A stretch of 52,216 nucleotides of DNA from a virus (IMGVR_UViG_3300025655_003190:1-52216); one strand, 5' to 3'. Shown: positions 41,714 through 50,864, numbered from the stretch's first letter. The notes: a model not told the origin generated them from the letters alone. Numbers and translations are program-made.

Positions 41714-42466
41714 TTAATCAAAACCGTGCCAGATTTTACTGCCGTCAAGCCAGCTCAAAATTAAATCTTGATGTCTGAGATATCCAAAACGATTAATACT
41801 ATCCTTGGCGCTATCAGGTAACAAATCAGTCTCTAATAAATCATACCATGAGGTATTTCTCGGATCTTGCGGGCTACTAACTTTATACGTAATAGCCTTT
41901 AGCCAACGTTCCTCTGGTCTTTTTTGCATAAATGCACATTCAAAACCAGACAATGCAAGCATATACATTAAACTTACAGTAGTGTAATGATAGAAGGTAT
42001 TACTTTGAAGTGTAATATGCATTTGGTTATTCATCATTTCAACCGAAGTTGGCACTTGAATTATTAACATTCCGCCGTCGGACATTACACGGTTCCACTC
42101 TGCTAAAGTATTATACGGATTTAATGCATAATGGAAAGCATTATGACACCATACTACATCATATAGCTTGTCTTTTTTGTGTTCAAGATTTTCAAAATCA
42201 GCACGTTTATATGTTACATTTTTGTACTTTTGTGCCAATGACAAATTTTTATGTTTTTTATCAATGCCTGTGCAATCAATATTTAACGGTATTCTTCGAT
42301 CATTGTCGTCTAAAATTGCCGCTGTTGCCCATCGTTCAAGATCATCGCCGTCGCCACAGCCCATGTCGCAAAATGTATCAACTGATTCTAAGAAATTTTC
42401 ATATCCAAATAATGTGTTTAACGTGCTTTCTGCAACTGCACGCGATTCTTCGTCTGTAATATTCAT
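41714..42466 (-). CDS. SAM-dependent methyltransferase
   Basis: A 250-residue class I methyltransferase. FCDMGCGDGDDLERWATAA (~28-46) is motif I and CTGIDKKH motif II. LYDVVWCHNAFHYALNPYNT and MSDGGMLIIQVPTSVEM are the post-I strands. The C-terminal half is a helical substrate lid. It follows a glycosyltransferase-like gene with ATGA overlap and ends the uvsX-uvsY transcript. Substrate unknown. Confidence 0.82.
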   Translation of the reverse strand: MNITDEESRAVAESTLNTLFGYENFLESVDTFCDMGCGDGDDLERWATAAILDDNDRRIPLNIDCTGIDKKHKNLSLAQKYKNVTYKRADFENLEHKKDKLYDVVWCHNAFHYALNPYNTLAEWNRVMSDGGMLIIQVPTSVEMMNNQMHITLQSNTFYHYTTVSLMYMLALSGFECAFMQKRPEERWLKAITYKVSSPQDPRNTSWYDLLETDLLPDSAKDSINRFGYLRHQDLILSWLDGSKIWHGFD

Positions 42467-43455
42467 AATAAAGATTGTATAATATTTTGAAACTTTTGTT
42501 GATGCATATTGTACAATCTTCCAAGTAGTTCTCGGTTATTATGTAATCGATTGTATATATGCATTCTAATGTTATTTAAGTTGCTCAATGATTTATTGCG
42601 TAAAAAGTCATCAATACTTTGCGTTACCATTTGGTATCGACGTTCTTGACCAAGTTCGTTATCATAGCTATGATCTATTAGATCATCAAACAAATCAAAA
42701 CCTAAATTTCTTACACTCTTAACTAACCCTGGAACAGCAAACCAGACCGGAATTTGATAATATGCAAATGCCTTGAACGTTTTTTCAGTGATGAAAATAC
42801 TTCTCCAGAGACGTTCAGTTGAAGCCTGCTCACTGGTTTCTAAAATTACATTTAATAAGGAATTATAAAAAATATTATCTGTGTGATGATGTTGTTGAGT
42901 ATCTGTTTCAACAACTCCGTCGATATAAATTGGAAATGTGTACGGAGCCATTGATTGTTTATATTCTTCTGGCCACTTAGTGGATCCAGACCCACAACTA
43001 ACTACACCTTTATAGTTAAGATCTAATAATTGTCGAATTGCTGTAATTCGATTATATGATGCACGCCTTGCTAGTGCAATGAAATGATTTTCAATCTTAA
43101 TATTTCGAAAATCAATATGTAAACTATGTCTGTAGAACCCACAATGAGCCACCATATGCTCTACAAATTTTGCAGCTGGGTATCCTAATCTATCAAGAGG
43201 AATATCAACGTTATACAGAACACTGACATCTAATGTTTTACCAGTGTTTTCTTGTATACTCTGTAATGCTAACTCAATATATTTTGGATCGACACCTTCG
43301 TTGCAGCAATTAAACAACCAGCGTTTACTGAATATATCTGTTATATCTTGTTGGTTTGCAAACTCTGTAAGTTCTTCGAAGAATCTAAGATTTACAACTT
43401 TGTCGAAATCTTGATTCCAAAATTGATATATTATCCTTTCACTAGACTGTGACAT
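42463..43455 (-). CDS. Fucosyltransferase-like/glycosyltransferase, copy A
   Basis: A 330-residue protein from ATG 43455 (MSQSSERIIYQFWN). A longer frame to 43515 overlaps uvsY by 74 bases. The block RSIFITEKTFKAFAYYQIPV, AVPGLVKSVRNLGFDLFDD, then LIDHSYD, is shared with the gene at 45303. It resembles the TEK-x-x-x-A nucleotide-sugar site of GT10 and related transferases. Assignment to GT10 is inference. It is inserted directly behind uvsY. Confidence 0.6.
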   Translation of the reverse strand: MSQSSERIIYQFWNQDFDKVVNLRFFEELTEFANQQDITDIFSKRWLFNCCNEGVDPKYIELALQSIQENTGKTLDVSVLYNVDIPLDRLGYPAAKFVEHMVAHCGFYRHSLHIDFRNIKIENHFIALARRASYNRITAIRQLLDLNYKGVVSCGSGSTKWPEEYKQSMAPYTFPIYIDGVVETDTQQHHHTDNIFYNSLLNVILETSEQASTERLWRSIFITEKTFKAFAYYQIPVWFAVPGLVKSVRNLGFDLFDDLIDHSYDNELGQERRYQMVTQSIDDFLRNKSLSNLNNIRMHIYNRLHNNRELLGRLYNMHQQKFQNIIQSLL

Positions 43456-43894
43456 CTTCCATGCCAGCAGTACGTAATTTAACAATATGTCCCATTTGCC
43501 ATTGTTTAGCATCAAGCCCTTTCATAATACCTAGCCATCGATTACGTAACAATGCTACTTCGTTAATAAGGAGTTCCATGTCAATGACTTCTCCTTCGCC
43601 GTCTACATACTTTTCAGCGTCACGGCTAGACAAAGCGCGACTATACCCTTCTAAATATTTTTGAAAATGCTTGCGTCGTATTTTACGCAATTCAATATTA
43701 AGAAAATTTAACACAGCTTCGATTTCTTGAAGCTGGTTAAATCTTTGTTCAGTAACGCCCGGAAGCAACTTAATATTACTTTCTACATTGCCACCAATCC
43801 GAACCTCACGTTTAGCCTCTTGAAGTTCATCCATATAATAATCGATAAACTCAGGAAGTCTTGAAAGATCCTGCGTTACTTTGTTATACCACAT
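43442..43894 (-). CDS. uvsY: UvsY-like recombination mediator
   Basis: A 150-residue helical protein that loads UvsX onto gp32-coated ssDNA in T4-like phages. LPEFIDYYMDELQEAKREVR, ERFNQLQEIEAVLN-like helix, RKIRRKHFQKYLEGYSRALS and SRDAEKYVDGEGEV match my memory of marine-phage UvsY. T4 UvsY is 137 residues. Position one small gene downstream of uvsX fits. The start overlaps the upstream stop by one base. Confidence 0.85.
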   Translation of the reverse strand: MWYNKVTQDLSRLPEFIDYYMDELQEAKREVRIGGNVESNIKLLPGVTEQRFNQLQEIEAVLNFLNIELRKIRRKHFQKYLEGYSRALSSRDAEKYVDGEGEVIDMELLINEVALLRNRWLGIMKGLDAKQWQMGHIVKLRTAGMEDVTV

Positions 43895-44160
43895 TAGTAA
43901 GTATCGTTGTCGTCGTCGTAAAAACTGTATTCGTCTTCTTCGTCAATTTCGTCTTCGTATTCTGAATGATCTTCAACATACTCTAATAGACTTTTCTTTA
44001 CATTTGTATCTTGTGCAACTTCCATAAGTTCTTGGGCATCAAACCCATTTTCGACCAAAACTTGCACAAAATCGTCGGCTGCTGCCGAGAAGCCGCCGCT
44101 AATATGCGAACGCAATGCTTCCCAAATTTCCATTGCTAAATCAGGACTCATGTTCTTCAT
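43894..44160 (-). CDS. Small acidic protein between uvsX and uvsY
   Basis: An 88-residue protein. The N-terminal 55 residues are helical (DLAMEIWEALRSHISGGFSA). The tail is extremely acidic (EYEDEIDEEDEYSFYDDDND). The position between uvsX and uvsY is common in marine T4-like phages. An acidic tail might mimic DNA or contact UvsX; this is inference. AGGAG is near ATG 44160; ATG 44151 is an alternative start. Confidence 0.65.
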   Translation of the reverse strand: MKNMSPDLAMEIWEALRSHISGGFSAAADDFVQVLVENGFDAQELMEVAQDTNVKKSLLEYVEDHSEYEDEIDEEDEYSFYDDDNDTY

Positions 44161-45265
44161 TATCTCCTACTTCTAGAACGTCCGTATTAACATCTTCAAT
44201 GATGTCATCTGTTACGTTTGCTTCTTCGTTACTTATCTGTTCTTCAGCAAAAGCAAAATCTTGCATGAGCCTATCAAGAATCCCATCGTCGTTATTTTCC
44301 CAAGCCTTACGGAAAGCAAGTACTTCTTCACCTGTACTGCGTTCTACAAAACGTAGCCGATTGCCTTGCTTAGTAAGCAAACCTTTCTTTTCGGCTAAAT
44401 CAACCAGACCAGAATATGGATTCATGCCAGTTTCATACGGGATTTTAACTTGTACTGCTTCAAATGGTTTTGCATAGCGAGTCTTCATAACCTTACATGC
44501 AGCGCGAATACCATGTACGTCAGAAGTCTTATTACCATCCTCATCTTCTTTGAGCTTCAATTTACGCATTGCTACAACAATTGAAGATGCATAGATAAAG
44601 CCTTGACCGCCGCTAATCTTGTCATCTGGATCAAACATATCTTGCGAAGCGTATGTGTGGTTAGTTGCTACCAAGCCTACATTGTAAGCCCCGATCATGT
44701 TTACTGTGTTGCGCACAAGTGCAGTAAGTGCTTTAGGCTTACGACCCAAATCACCTTTCATATCGCCTTTTTCAAATTGATCAACATCCGTTGGAGTCAA
44801 CAACATGCCCAACGAATCGATGATAAACAACACCTTAGGACGTTCTTCGTCTGGCATTGATTTATAATCTTTCATAAACATCGAAATAGTTTTAGCAACG
44901 TCGTCAATCATGCTCATACTCAGTTTTAGCAGTTTATCTTCCGAGGTATCAACACCCAATGCGTGTAGCCACTGTTCATCAAGTGCGTTTTCTGAGTCAA
45001 TCATTACAACAAAAATACCTTGTTGCTGGGCGTGTTTAGCAATGTTGCCAGATACAAAGTATGATTTGCCTGCGCCCGATTCTCCTGCGAATACAGTAAC
45101 CTTGCCCATTGGCACACCTTTATGGAAATCGCCACTAATAAGGTAGTTTAGAGCATAGTTGCCTGTTGAAATCCAATCGGTTGGATCATTGAACCCAATG
45201 GATAGTCCGTCAATACTTTTTGTAATATCCTTCCGGAACTTACTTACATCAAATGGTTTAGCCAT
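44141..45265 (-). CDS. uvsX: UvsX RecA-like recombinase
   Basis: A 374-residue strand-exchange ATPase. Walker A GESGAGKS (61-68), Walker B KVLFIIDSLGMLL (~142-154), NHTYASQDMFDPDDKISGG (mobile L2-like loop) and GIRAACKVMKTRYAKPFEAV match RecA/UvsX. The C-terminal ~60 residues are acidic and helical. It has an extended -10 promoter and AAAGGA 7 bases before ATG. First gene of the operon uvsX, small acidic protein, uvsY, glycosyltransferase, methyltransferase. Confidence 0.95.
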   Translation of the reverse strand: MAKPFDVSKFRKDITKSIDGLSIGFNDPTDWISTGNYALNYLISGDFHKGVPMGKVTVFAGESGAGKSYFVSGNIAKHAQQQGIFVVMIDSENALDEQWLHALGVDTSEDKLLKLSMSMIDDVAKTISMFMKDYKSMPDEERPKVLFIIDSLGMLLTPTDVDQFEKGDMKGDLGRKPKALTALVRNTVNMIGAYNVGLVATNHTYASQDMFDPDDKISGGQGFIYASSIVVAMRKLKLKEDEDGNKTSDVHGIRAACKVMKTRYAKPFEAVQVKIPYETGMNPYSGLVDLAEKKGLLTKQGNRLRFVERSTGEEVLAFRKAWENNDDGILDRLMQDFAFAEEQISNEEANVTDDIIEDVNTDVLEVGDNEEHES

Positions 45266-45289
45266 ATTTTTATCCTTTAATTTTTAAAT

Positions 45290-45319
45290 ATTATAGCACA
45301 AATTATGCTACTTTATCAA
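45290..45319 (-). promoter_or_regulatory. Promoter of the uvsX operon
   Basis: TTGATA (45314-45319), 18-base spacer ending TGC, TATAAT (45290-45295). A leader of about 18 bases carries AAAGGA before ATG 45265. Confidence 0.7.
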
Positions 45320-46244
45320 GATATTTTTTATAATTTCCACTATAGAAATGATCATAGTTAAATTCAATAGTGTCGTGTTCTAGCAAATACAAGTCATTCC
45401 AGTCATCGTAACTAAGCACACTAAATTTTGAAAGTGTGCTGAATAACTCAACTAAGCGAGTAATTGGATTCATAATCGAATCAAAATTATAGTCAAATAT
45501 CTTAAAAGGTTTGAACCCAAAATTCTTTTCTAAGTGTTTATGCCAACCAGGTTGTGCATATGCTAAAAATAAACCTCTATTTGTAACGCTATACAGAAAT
45601 TTTTCAGTAACAAAAGGGTAATAGCTAGTTGCCATAGTTTCACTAACTATATGTACAAAACTTTCTACTATTGGTTTTGATAACACTTTAACATTATGAG
45701 CATGATTAAACCGTGTGTAATCTAAACTATAAATTTGATTAGCAAACTGCTCGTCAATGTTAAAAAATTTATTATAAAAACGTTCGTTTGTGCCTACGAA
45801 ATCTTTAACGTGGCCAGCTATCTCGTCTAATTCAAAAACAAAGTTTTTAGTTGCATAACCTTGCTTAAACCATTTAAACTTTTTAGTAATCGCTGTTAAT
45901 AGCTTTCTGCTAACATGTCTTCCGCCGTTAAACGTACAAAGAAAATTTCTTAAATTTCGTACAGGGTGAATACGATAATCTTCAAATTGATCGATGAAAT
46001 TATTTTTAATCCACATATCTAACGAAAAGTTCAAATTTAGATTTGGATACTTTTCTTTAATAGTTTGATCAAAAATGTATTCACAGCATACTTGCCCTGC
46101 ATACTCTCGGTTCAACTCGTTAAGCACCCAAGACTCGATGTTCTCATCAAATGCGCCAATATGATCTACTAGCTCAATTACATCGCTATCAATACTAGCA
46201 ATATCTTTTTGTAGATCATTATATAACGGGCCAATCCGAGTCAA
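45303..46244 (-). CDS. Fucosyltransferase-like/glycosyltransferase, copy B
   Basis: A 313-residue protein related to the 42463-43455 gene: SETMATSYYPFVTEKFLYSV, LAYAQPGWHKHLEKNFGFKP, FKIFDYNFDS follow the same order as copy A. TTG start at 46242-46244 preceded by AAAGGA at 6 bases. The start region reads GGATAGGCATTG, which repeats the AGGCAT unit seen in the gp32 leader. It lies between gp32 and uvsX. Function is inferred from the shared block only. Confidence 0.6.
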   Translation of the reverse strand: MTRIGPLYNDLQKDIASIDSDVIELVDHIGAFDENIESWVLNELNREYAGQVCCEYIFDQTIKEKYPNLNLNFSLDMWIKNNFIDQFEDYRIHPVRNLRNFLCTFNGGRHVSRKLLTAITKKFKWFKQGYATKNFVFELDEIAGHVKDFVGTNERFYNKFFNIDEQFANQIYSLDYTRFNHAHNVKVLSKPIVESFVHIVSETMATSYYPFVTEKFLYSVTNRGLFLAYAQPGWHKHLEKNFGFKPFKIFDYNFDSIMNPITRLVELFSTLSKFSVLSYDDWNDLYLLEHDTIEFNYDHFYSGNYKKYLDKVA

Positions 46245-46348
46245 TGCCTATCCTTTTGCCAAACAATATAGAAATTGTCCGATCAAAACAAACTCTAAAA
46301 TAATTAGTAGGTCTATCATATCAGTTCTCAGAAAAAAGAAGGACTCAA

Positions 46349-46370
46349 CACCCGAGAAAGACCTCGGGTG
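46349..46370. terminator. Hairpin after gp32
   Basis: CACCCGAG (46349-46356) and CTCGGGTG (46363-46370), loop AAAGAC. Downstream on the minus strand is TTGAGTCCTTCTTTTTT, a weak T tract, so termination may be partial. It lies 20 bases after the gp32 stop. Confidence 0.6.
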
Positions 46371-46389
46371 CGAGTATTATACCTTTAAA

Positions 46390-47376
46390 TTATGAGGACT
46401 GCCGTGCGCGGATCATAGCAAGGATATCTTGTGCCTTGTCTGCGCCCGCTGCTGGCGCTGCTTCTACCTTAGGTTCTGCTGCTGGTGCAGGAGCAACGTT
46501 AGGTTCAAACGGAGGAGTAGTATCTTCTGCTACCGGCGCTGCCGTTTCTACCTTGGGTGCTGATTCTGGTGCCTTTGTTTCTGAATCACCAAAATTCATA
46601 CCAGCTGGTTTGAAATAAGACGCCCACTTGTCTGGATCGTATGCCTGGCCATCAACAGATGCTTCAAACATCTCTTGCATAACTTTCAGTTCAATATCGC
46701 CCGGCTTGTTAGGTAGGAAGGATTTGAGATCAAATAAGCCATACTTTTCAATCGCTTCCATTTCATCTGCAGAAAGTGCAGTTTCCTTACGAGCCCACGA
46801 CGAAGTGCTGTAATCAGCATACCCACCTTTAGTGGTCTTAATAATGCGGAAGTCAAGTCCATTGTTGTAATCAGTTGGCAATTCTTCCATATCTGGGTCC
46901 ATTAGTGAGGACTTAATAGTAGTAAAGATTTGCGGACTGATAATGAACCGACGAATTGGATTCTCAGGTGTCTTGTCATCTTCTAGTGGATTAGTGTGTA
47001 CAAAACCCTGGAACAAGTAACTACGCTTCTTCCAGTATTTACGGCCCATATCTTCAAGAGATGGATCCTTGAACCAAGTGCGAACTTCTGTCAAAATTGG
47101 ACACGTTTCATTCCACATTTCAACGCAGGGTACTGTCACAACAACCTGCTTGTTATCTCCGCCTACCACGCCGTTAAATGGCAAACGAATCATTTGGCGT
47201 TCAATCCAAAAGAATGGGTTGGAAGTGTCACCATCTGGAAGGAAGCGAACAGTTGCAGTATCCCCTTCGTTAATGTTCCAGTGTGGGTAAATGGCGTTGT
47301 CGCCTTGGAAAGTTGAACCACTAGCCTTGTTTTCTTGTGCTGCTAGTCGGGCACGAATATCTGCTAAAGATGCCAT
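46390..47376 (-). CDS. 32: Single-stranded DNA-binding protein gp32
   Basis: A 328-residue ssDNA-binding protein that coats replication intermediates and recruits UvsX, UvsY and helicase. The N-terminus (MASLADIRARLAAQENK) is the basic cooperativity region. The OB-fold core contains WNINEGDTATVRFLPDG, MGRKYWKKRSYLFQGFVHTN and NPIRRFIISPQIF. The tail is Ala/Pro/Glu-rich and ends in a short amphipathic helix (KAQDILAMIRARQSS). The T4 zinc cluster (one His, three Cys) is not preserved; only two Cys (VPCVEMWNETCPI) remain. A strong promoter, a ~100-base leader with repeats, and AGGAG before ATG suggest translational control. Confidence 0.92.
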   Translation of the reverse strand: MASLADIRARLAAQENKASGSTFQGDNAIYPHWNINEGDTATVRFLPDGDTSNPFFWIERQMIRLPFNGVVGGDNKQVVVTVPCVEMWNETCPILTEVRTWFKDPSLEDMGRKYWKKRSYLFQGFVHTNPLEDDKTPENPIRRFIISPQIFTTIKSSLMDPDMEELPTDYNNGLDFRIIKTTKGGYADYSTSSWARKETALSADEMEAIEKYGLFDLKSFLPNKPGDIELKVMQEMFEASVDGQAYDPDKWASYFKPAGMNFGDSETKAPESAPKVETAAPVAEDTTPPFEPNVAPAPAAEPKVEAAPAAGADKAQDILAMIRARQSS

Positions 47377-47389
47377 AGTAAGTTTCTCC

Positions 47390-47435
47390 TTATGCCTTAT
47401 GCCTATGTTTTTTACCTTATGCCTAAGTGTATGCC
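47390..47435 (-). repeat. Four TATGCC/GGCATA repeats in the gp32 leader
   Basis: TATGCC on the plus strand at 47391-47396, 47398-47403, 47418-47423 and 47430-47435, that is GGCATA in the mRNA, mostly as TAGGCATA or AGGCATAAGG. The last copy abuts the AGGAG ribosome binding site (47386-47390). Possible translational operator for gp32 autoregulation. Confidence 0.65.
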
Positions 47436-47486
47436 TAGAATGTTTTTTCTAAAACAAACAAAACTATTGCTAACACTTACAGAGTA

Positions 47487-47516
47487 AGTATAGCATAAAA
47501 GTATTTAGCGTGTCAA
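47487..47516 (-). promoter_or_regulatory. Sigma70-type promoter of gp32
   Basis: TTGACA (47511-47516), 18-base spacer ending TGC, TATACT (47487-47492). Expected +1 near 47480, giving a leader of about 100 bases. Confidence 0.75.
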
Positions 47517-47529
47517 TAATTTTTTAAAT

Positions 47530-47553
47530 AAAAAACGGGCCATTTAGGCCCGT
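47530..47553 (-). terminator. Intrinsic terminator after the 1087-residue protein gene
   Basis: ACGGGCC (47535-47541) and GGCCCGT (47547-47553), loop ATTTA; on the minus strand followed by TTTTTATTTA. Sits 27 bases after the stop codon. Confidence 0.85.
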
Positions 47554-47579
47554 TGTGTTTTAGCGTATATCGCTTGGAT

Positions 47580-50500
47580 TTAATTGCCCATTCCCGCTAA
47601 TCGTTTAATATCAGCAATAGCAGAATTAATTTGAGCACTTAATTCTGCACCCTTGTCAGCAATTTGGTCGCCAATATTACGTTCTTCAGATGCTGGCTCA
47701 ACAATTTCAATATCCATATCTGTTGGAATGCCTACAGGGACATCAGTTGTATCAATTTCATCTGGTTCAATCATGTCAACTGGATTTTCCGGGTTGTCTA
47801 ATTGACTAGTAGCAGTAATACCATTACCTAGTGCTACATCTAAATCGTTTTCTAGTTCTGTTAAACTTTCATAAATTCCCTTGCCAAACATGTTTGATCC
47901 TCCGGTAGTTTCGCCTTCGCCTTCTTTGGCCATTTTGGTAGCAGTTGCGTACATTACTTCTTCGCCACGATCACCGTAACGCTTTTTAAAGTCTGCTTTT
48001 GATTTTTTCATGCCCTTAACATACTTTTCGCGTTTCTTTTCTTCGCCTTTGGTTAGAGAACGTTCGTCAAGTTTAGGTTCTTCTATGTCTTTTTCATCGG
48101 CAATTTTACCATCGTCTTGTGCACCACCTGGAATAATTTGCTTTGGATCTGCAATCTCGTCATCTTGTTGTCCAAACTTACCAGCGTTAGCTTCTTGGGT
48201 CTTTTTCATTCCAGGAGCAACAGGTGCTTGTGGTTTAGTTGGTTTACGATCAAATCCGTAATTAGGATCATCACGAGGATCATCACGTTCTGGATCATAT
48301 GGTTCTGTATCAGCAGGCGCAAACCAATCAACACCTTCTTTGCCTAGATCGCTAGCACTTGTTTCGTCTACCTCTTCAGAAAATAGTTTTGCTAATCTTT
48401 TACCAAGTTCGCTACGACGTGTCCATGTATCAATAACAGCTTCTGTTGCAGCGTCAATGTCATCACCATAACCCATATCTTCGGCATAAACTTCTGCTAG
48501 ACTTTCGGCTGTTTGACGAATAACATCAGGATTCAATCCATATTTCTCAATAGCGTCATCGATACCTTTAACTAAAACTGTGCCATCACTTGAACCCCAA
48601 TCTTCCAGAATACCTTGTTCTAATTTAGAAGCATACTCTGTCTCGGACATTTCAATTAAGCCCATTTCACGTGCTTCGTCATTTAAACGTAAAATGCGCT
48701 GTTGGATTGCCTTTTGTGCTTCTTTGTCATTGAATAAACTTGGGTCGCGTAGCAAATCATATAGTACTTTACTTTTTTCTAAATAATCTTCTCGATCACG
48801 TATTGGAGTATCGTTGAAGCCTTCGTCTACTTGTTGTTGAGGCTCTTGGAACGCAGAGAAGTCTTCATAGACTTTTTCTTGCATACCAGCTAGTTTACGC
48901 CATGCGTTCATTTCTAGCATTGCATCACGTTCTTGTTTACGTTCTTGCTCGCCGGTATCAATATCTAACTGCTCGTTAACATCTTTGTTTAATTCTTCTT
49001 CTTGGTATGCTTTTAGTTCTTCCAATGAAGCAAATGGGCCAGCAACTACTTTGCCGTTTACTAAAGCGTAAAACCCATCTGGGCCTTTAACAGCACTCAT
49101 ACCATATTTGTTCATGCCACGTGCGCCAAAGTCTTGTGCTTCTTCGAATTCTAATTCGTTGTCACCGCCAAGTACACGATTAGCTAAATCTTCCAAACCG
49201 GGATAGGAATCAGTGTATTCTTCGATCCAATCTTGAATAACCGGACGAGCATCTGCTTCTGGGTCATCATTTGCTAATTCTGCTAGACTATCATACAAAT
49301 TGTCATCACCAATGATATCATATAACACGCCAGTGGCATTCATTGCGTCTGTTCCAACAGGAAGTGGCTTCGATAAAATGTCTTTTAACTGTTTAATTTT
49401 AGCTTCGTCATCTGGGATAGCCCAGGTGCCTTCTGTTACTTGTTCCGCCCATTGGCTAAATTGGTTAAACTCTTTCATTTGTGGTTCCTTGGTTTGTTCT
49501 GGTTGCTGTAATTGTTGTGCATATCCTGCTTTTTGCTCAGCATCGCGCTTTTCTTGTTGTTCAGCATCTTGTACTGCCAGGTATGTTCCAATTAGTACTG
49601 GTGGTAGATACTTTAACACGCCTTTAGCGATTTTAAAGGCAATCTTACCTTTCTTGTATACGCCTTCTTCCATCTGCGCACGATGCTTTTCTTTCACTTC
49701 GCCTTCGACGCCTAATTGCTGTAAAGAATAAATTAGGCTGCTATGTTGCATTGCATCGCCGTCGATACGCAATTTGTTTTTACCTTTAGCAATTACTGCC
49801 ATGCCGCGCTTTTCGGCAGAATTAGCAATAAATTGCACTCTGCTTGGATCTACTACGCTATAAACAAACGTATATAAACCAACCGGCACTTTGCCGCTCG
49901 GTGATAATTTATTTGCGAATCCAGCTTCGTTTATTTGTTTCATAATGTATGGTAATGCTTCTTCAATACGTTGATCAATAGTTTCGCGTGTAAATTGTCC
50001 ACGTAGGTTGTTTAACGCTTCTGCATCATCGTCAATCTCTGCAGGATTCCAGTCTTCTTTGTAAGCATGGTACCCACGCTTACCTGCTAAACTTTTTAAA
50101 CGATGACGTAGAGTTTTGTAGCGTTCGCGACCAGCTTCAACTACTTCATATTGATCATCGTCTTCGGTAATTCGTTGTGTAGCACGTGTAAATTTAGATA
50201 GTACATTTGCTTCGCGTACAATATCGGTAATATGTTGACCGAATACATCATATGGTGTGCCGCCTTCTGCTACATGGCGTGCCATGGCACGTCCGGCAAC
50301 TAACGATGTAAATGGCAACTTAAAGCGTTCGCCCTCGGCGTTTTCAACATATAACTTTTCGATGTTGCGGAAGCGTTGTTCGCCTTCTTCAATTGCCTTG
50401 CTGTGTACGATCTTTAAACGTGTTGTACCTGGTTTGTTATTATAACTGGTGTGCTTAGTGCCATTCCACCCCTCAAACAACCCTTCATTGATAGCAGCCA

Positions 50501-50843
50501 TACCTTGCATGCTGTATTTTAACTTGTTTAAATTCTTTAATGAGAATGTTAACAGATTGCGTGTGGCGAAATTTTTCAACTGTGCTAGGAAGTCATACCA
50601 AGCATCCTTGTCATCGCCTTCCATATTTTTGCCAACATTATCACCATAATAGCACTCAAAGTTGCTTTCGTCGTCGAGTAGAATAACTACGGTTCCGTAA
50701 TTATTGTTTTTAGTTTCAAAGTCAAAACTAAACATTTGAGCATCGCCCGGGCTAACCACAGGTTTGCCTTGACTGTCTAATGTTTTAACTGTGTAGTCTC
50801 TGCTGACTAATAAATTAAAGAGATCGTTTGCTGTGCTATCCAT
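47580..50843 (-). CDS. Very large virion-type protein, unknown
   Basis: A 1087-residue protein, largest in the window. The first ~170 residues are mixed alpha/beta (SFDFETKNNNYGTVVILLDD). Residues ~185-450 are charged helices. VLKYLPPVLIGTYLAVQDAE (~405-424) is one hydrophobic stretch, borderline membrane-like. Beyond this come acidic low-complexity regions with repeated EEVDE and QQVDEGF segments. YVKGMKKSKADFKKRYGDRG then EEVMYATATKMAKE (~975-1010) is a motif I associate with several marine phage proteins. It has a late box and terminator, so it is probably an abundant or injected virion protein. Confidence 0.6.
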   Translation of the reverse strand: MDSTANDLFNLLVSRDYTVKTLDSQGKPVVSPGDAQMFSFDFETKNNNYGTVVILLDDESNFECYYGDNVGKNMEGDDKDAWYDFLAQLKNFATRNLLTFSLKNLNKLKYSMQGMAAINEGLFEGWNGTKHTSYNNKPGTTRLKIVHSKAIEEGEQRFRNIEKLYVENAEGERFKLPFTSLVAGRAMARHVAEGGTPYDVFGQHITDIVREANVLSKFTRATQRITEDDDQYEVVEAGRERYKTLRHRLKSLAGKRGYHAYKEDWNPAEIDDDAEALNNLRGQFTRETIDQRIEEALPYIMKQINEAGFANKLSPSGKVPVGLYTFVYSVVDPSRVQFIANSAEKRGMAVIAKGKNKLRIDGDAMQHSSLIYSLQQLGVEGEVKEKHRAQMEEGVYKKGKIAFKIAKGVLKYLPPVLIGTYLAVQDAEQQEKRDAEQKAGYAQQLQQPEQTKEPQMKEFNQFSQWAEQVTEGTWAIPDDEAKIKQLKDILSKPLPVGTDAMNATGVLYDIIGDDNLYDSLAELANDDPEADARPVIQDWIEEYTDSYPGLEDLANRVLGGDNELEFEEAQDFGARGMNKYGMSAVKGPDGFYALVNGKVVAGPFASLEELKAYQEEELNKDVNEQLDIDTGEQERKQERDAMLEMNAWRKLAGMQEKVYEDFSAFQEPQQQVDEGFNDTPIRDREDYLEKSKVLYDLLRDPSLFNDKEAQKAIQQRILRLNDEAREMGLIEMSETEYASKLEQGILEDWGSSDGTVLVKGIDDAIEKYGLNPDVIRQTAESLAEVYAEDMGYGDDIDAATEAVIDTWTRRSELGKRLAKLFSEEVDETSASDLGKEGVDWFAPADTEPYDPERDDPRDDPNYGFDRKPTKPQAPVAPGMKKTQEANAGKFGQQDDEIADPKQIIPGGAQDDGKIADEKDIEEPKLDERSLTKGEEKKREKYVKGMKKSKADFKKRYGDRGEEVMYATATKMAKEGEGETTGGSNMFGKGIYESLTELENDLDVALGNGITATSQLDNPENPVDMIEPDEIDTTDVPVGIPTDMDIEIVEPASEERNIGDQIADKGAELSAQINSAIADIKRLAGMGN

Positions 50844-50864
50844 AATTCTTCTGCGTTAATGTTG

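Noticed and set aside
47390-47435. Repeats in the gp32 leader as a CRISPR array or origin iterons
   Set aside because: Units are only 6-10 bases, unevenly spaced, within a transcribed leader; better explained as an mRNA operator.
49300-49731. 143-codon plus-strand open frame with many Cys and Ser
   Set aside because: Antisense to the 1087-residue gene; composition is the mirror of its codon use.
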